From Bacteroidota bacterium (GTDB lineage: Bacteria > Bacteroidota > Bacteroidia > UBA7662 > CANHCV01): a stretch of 5,670 nt of DNA. The notes under the pieces are model-generated. The model was not told the origin of the DNA. It made no database searches and worked only from the letters and a program-made list of their open reading frames with translations. The DNA is taken from the NCBI GenBank assembly GCA_027488715.1, contig JAIYBD010000189.1:1-5670 (forward strand). Direction: 5' to 3'. A program made the position numbers and the translations under genes. Below, in pieces: positions 4,327-5,670 of this stretch; the first letter of the stretch is position 1, and every line of letters begins with the position of its first letter.

Positions 4327-5670
4327 ATGAAAAAGATTGTACTCTACTTCTTCTTAATTTTTATGACTTCCATTTCAGCTTTTTCCCAAGCTGGGTGTCC
4401 GCAAGCTGCAACAGGCAATTATTGGCGGGACATTGTGAGCTCCAATACCAACCATGCCGCTATTAAGACGGATGGAACTTTATGGGTTTGGGGGGATAAT
4501 TCGTTTAACCAAGTTACGAATGTTGGGTCTACTGGAACCATGGTTGATCTTCCTGTTCAAATAGGAACATCCAATGATTGGGCTCAAGTAACAGTAGGGT
4601 ATGGATGTGTTTACGCCATTAAAACCAACGGAAGCTTATGGGTTTGGGGGTATAATGACAAAGGAAGGTTGGGCACGGGTAATACCAACTCGATCAACGT
4701 TCCAACTCAACTTCAACCGGGATCGATTTGGAAGTGGATTAGTGCAGGACATGAACATGTGGTCGGAATTAAATCGGATGGGAGTTTGTGGGCATGGGGA
4801 GGAAACACTTATGGGCAATTAGGAACGGGAAATACCACCAACAGTTTTACCCCGGTTCGAATTGGAACGGGTACAACTTGGAACACGGTTTCAGCTGGGT
4901 TAATGCACAATTTAGCTATACAAACCAACGGCACCCTGTGGGCATGGGGCTCTAATTCGGGAACTCAAATTGGTGATGGAACCTCATTAAATCGTTTTAC
5001 CCCGGTTCAAATTGGTACGGCCACCAATTGGAAAAAAGTCGTGGCCAAATCGTATGTTTCTGTTGGCGTAAGAACTGATGGTTCATTGTGGGGCTGGGGA
5101 AGCACAGGTTTTTATTACGGTGCCGGAAATTCTTCCAACGCTGCCCCACTTCGAATAAATCCAAATCAATACTGGTTGGATGTTAATCATGGAAATAATG
5201 TTATGATTGCATTGGAAAGAAGTGGGGTCTCTTACATGGCAGGCCAATCTTTCCAGTTCCAAAATTTAAAAACGGATCAATTTAGGTATGATACTTTAAC
5301 GCCGTTATCGGTTCGTTTTCAAAAATATTCATTGAGTTCCTTTGCCGTTTTGGGGATTGATTCAACAGGATCCATTTTTGGTTGGGGAGGATTGAGAGGC
5401 TCCAACGATTCAACCATAACTCGGGTGGTTACTCGCCTAACGACATCTACAAGGGAATATTCGGTTTGCAAGGGATCGGCGGTAACGGTGGGGGCAGCGC
5501 CAACGGGATTAACGGGGGTTACGTATGCCTGGACGGCTTTACCGGCCGGGACCGCGAGCGCTTTGGCACAGCCTTCGTTTACGTTTACCCGGCCGGGTGT
5601 AGTGGCGGTTTCTGCCGCAAAAACGGGCTGTCCAACCACGTACGATACCGCTTATGTTCACCTGCGTGCA
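4327..5670 (+). CDS. Secreted RCC1-repeat (seven-bladed propeller) protein with PKD/Ig-like module, 3' partial
   Basis: The reading frame is open from ATG 4327 to the window end (448 codons, no stop), so the C-terminus is missing. A signal peptide (MKKIVLYFFLIFMTSISAFS, cleavage near residue 20) is followed by seven RCC1-like repeats at about residues 33-372, each of the form W..v..g..h..aIktDGsLW.WG.N. From about residue 378 a different module begins (YSVCKGSAVTVGA, VTYAWTALPAG, FTFTRPGVVAVSAAKTGC), typical of the PKD/Ig-like C-terminal modules of Bacteroidota surface proteins. The protein is probably exported by Sec and then the type IX system, with a sorting domain expected beyond the window. 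RCC1 propellers are binding platforms; the nuclear exchange-factor role of eukaryotic RCC1 should not be assumed, and the ligand is unknown. The DNA from about 5461 on is much richer in GC than the propeller part. There is no Shine-Dalgarno site before the start. Confidence 0.93.
   Translation, partial: MKKIVLYFFLIFMTSISAFSQAGCPQAATGNYWRDIVSSNTNHAAIKTDGTLWVWGDNSFNQVTNVGSTGTMVDLPVQIGTSNDWAQVTVGYGCVYAIKTNGSLWVWGYNDKGRLGTGNTNSINVPTQLQPGSIWKWISAGHEHVVGIKSDGSLWAWGGNTYGQLGTGNTTNSFTPVRIGTGTTWNTVSAGLMHNLAIQTNGTLWAWGSNSGTQIGDGTSLNRFTPVQIGTATNWKKVVAKSYVSVGVRTDGSLWGWGSTGFYYGAGNSSNAAPLRINPNQYWLDVNHGNNVMIALERSGVSYMAGQSFQFQNLKTDQFRYDTLTPLSVRFQKYSLSSFAVLGIDSTGSIFGWGGLRGSNDSTITRVVTRLTTSTREYSVCKGSAVTVGAAPTGLTGVTYAWTALPAGTASALAQPSFTFTRPGVVAVSAAKTGCPTTYDTAYVHLRA
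4423..5400 (+). repeat. Seven tandem RCC1-like repeats (about 150-bp period)
   Basis: Repeat starts are near residues 33, 85, 135, 185, 235, 283 and 331, so the spacing is 48-52 residues. The first five carry a near-invariant [DN]G[ST]LW.WG core at 49-56, 101-108, 151-158, 201-208 and 251-258 (DNA from 4471, 4627, 4777, 4927 and 5077). The sixth (ERSGVSYMAG) and seventh (DSTGSIFGWGG) are degenerate. Some DNA identity remains, for example gttttaccccggttc at 4844 and 4994, exactly 150 bp apart, which indicates amplification by duplication. Confidence 0.9.

Noticed and set aside
4095..4466. 123-codon + strand frame crossing the DUF2795 gene, terminator and RCC1 start
   Set aside because: It runs through the terminator hairpin and a promoter and is out of frame with both recognised genes, so it is chance.
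4423..5160. 150-bp periodic repeats as a possible CRISPR or satellite array
   Set aside because: The period equals a 50-residue RCC1 blade, all copies are in one reading frame, and divergence follows codon positions.
5319..5639. 106-codon open frame on the minus strand inside the RCC1/PKD gene
   Set aside because: It lies opposite a clearly coding frame, has no family resemblance, and its openness follows from the high GC of that segment.

Overview
The window looks like chromosomal DNA of a Bacteroidota (Bacteroidetes) bacterium. Four things support this: a LamG protein ending in a type IX secretion (T9SS) type-A-like sorting domain, a secreted RCC1-repeat protein followed by a PKD/Ig-like module, a 73-residue DUF2795-type protein, and promoter elements of the Bacteroidota TAnnTTTG (-7) type with no clear Shine-Dalgarno sequences. 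All assignments come from reading the sequence; no database search was run.

Left part (22-3875) is transcribed leftward. In order of transcription it holds a spermidine-synthase-like Rossmann protein (3875-3228), a glutaminase-less asparagine-synthetase-type PP-loop protein (3231-2173), a FemAB/GNAT-like acyltransferase (2179-1286) and, after a 37-bp gap, a secreted LamG protein with a T9SS sorting domain (1248-22). The first three overlap at ATGA and GTG/TGA junctions, so they are probably translationally coupled and act together. The combination (SAM-binding enzyme, ATP-dependent amide-forming enzyme, acyl or aminoacyl transferase) suggests a small tailoring or biosynthetic pathway that I cannot match to a described one. 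The LamG protein may be co-transcribed or independent.

Middle (3876-4326): a 110-bp divergent region carries a good promoter for the rightward DUF2795 gene (3986-4207). That gene ends in a textbook intrinsic terminator (4216-4241). A second intergenic region follows, with a 20-bp palindrome and a TATCTTTG -7 element ahead of the next gene.

Right part (4327-5670, open at the window edge): a secreted protein with a signal peptide, seven RCC1-like repeats (probably a complete seven-bladed propeller), and then a PKD/Ig-like module encoded by much more GC-rich DNA. Its C-terminus lies outside the window and would be expected to carry a T9SS sorting domain.

There are no RNA genes, CRISPR arrays, insertion sequences or origins that I can support. 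No gene-free stretch exceeds 120 bp.
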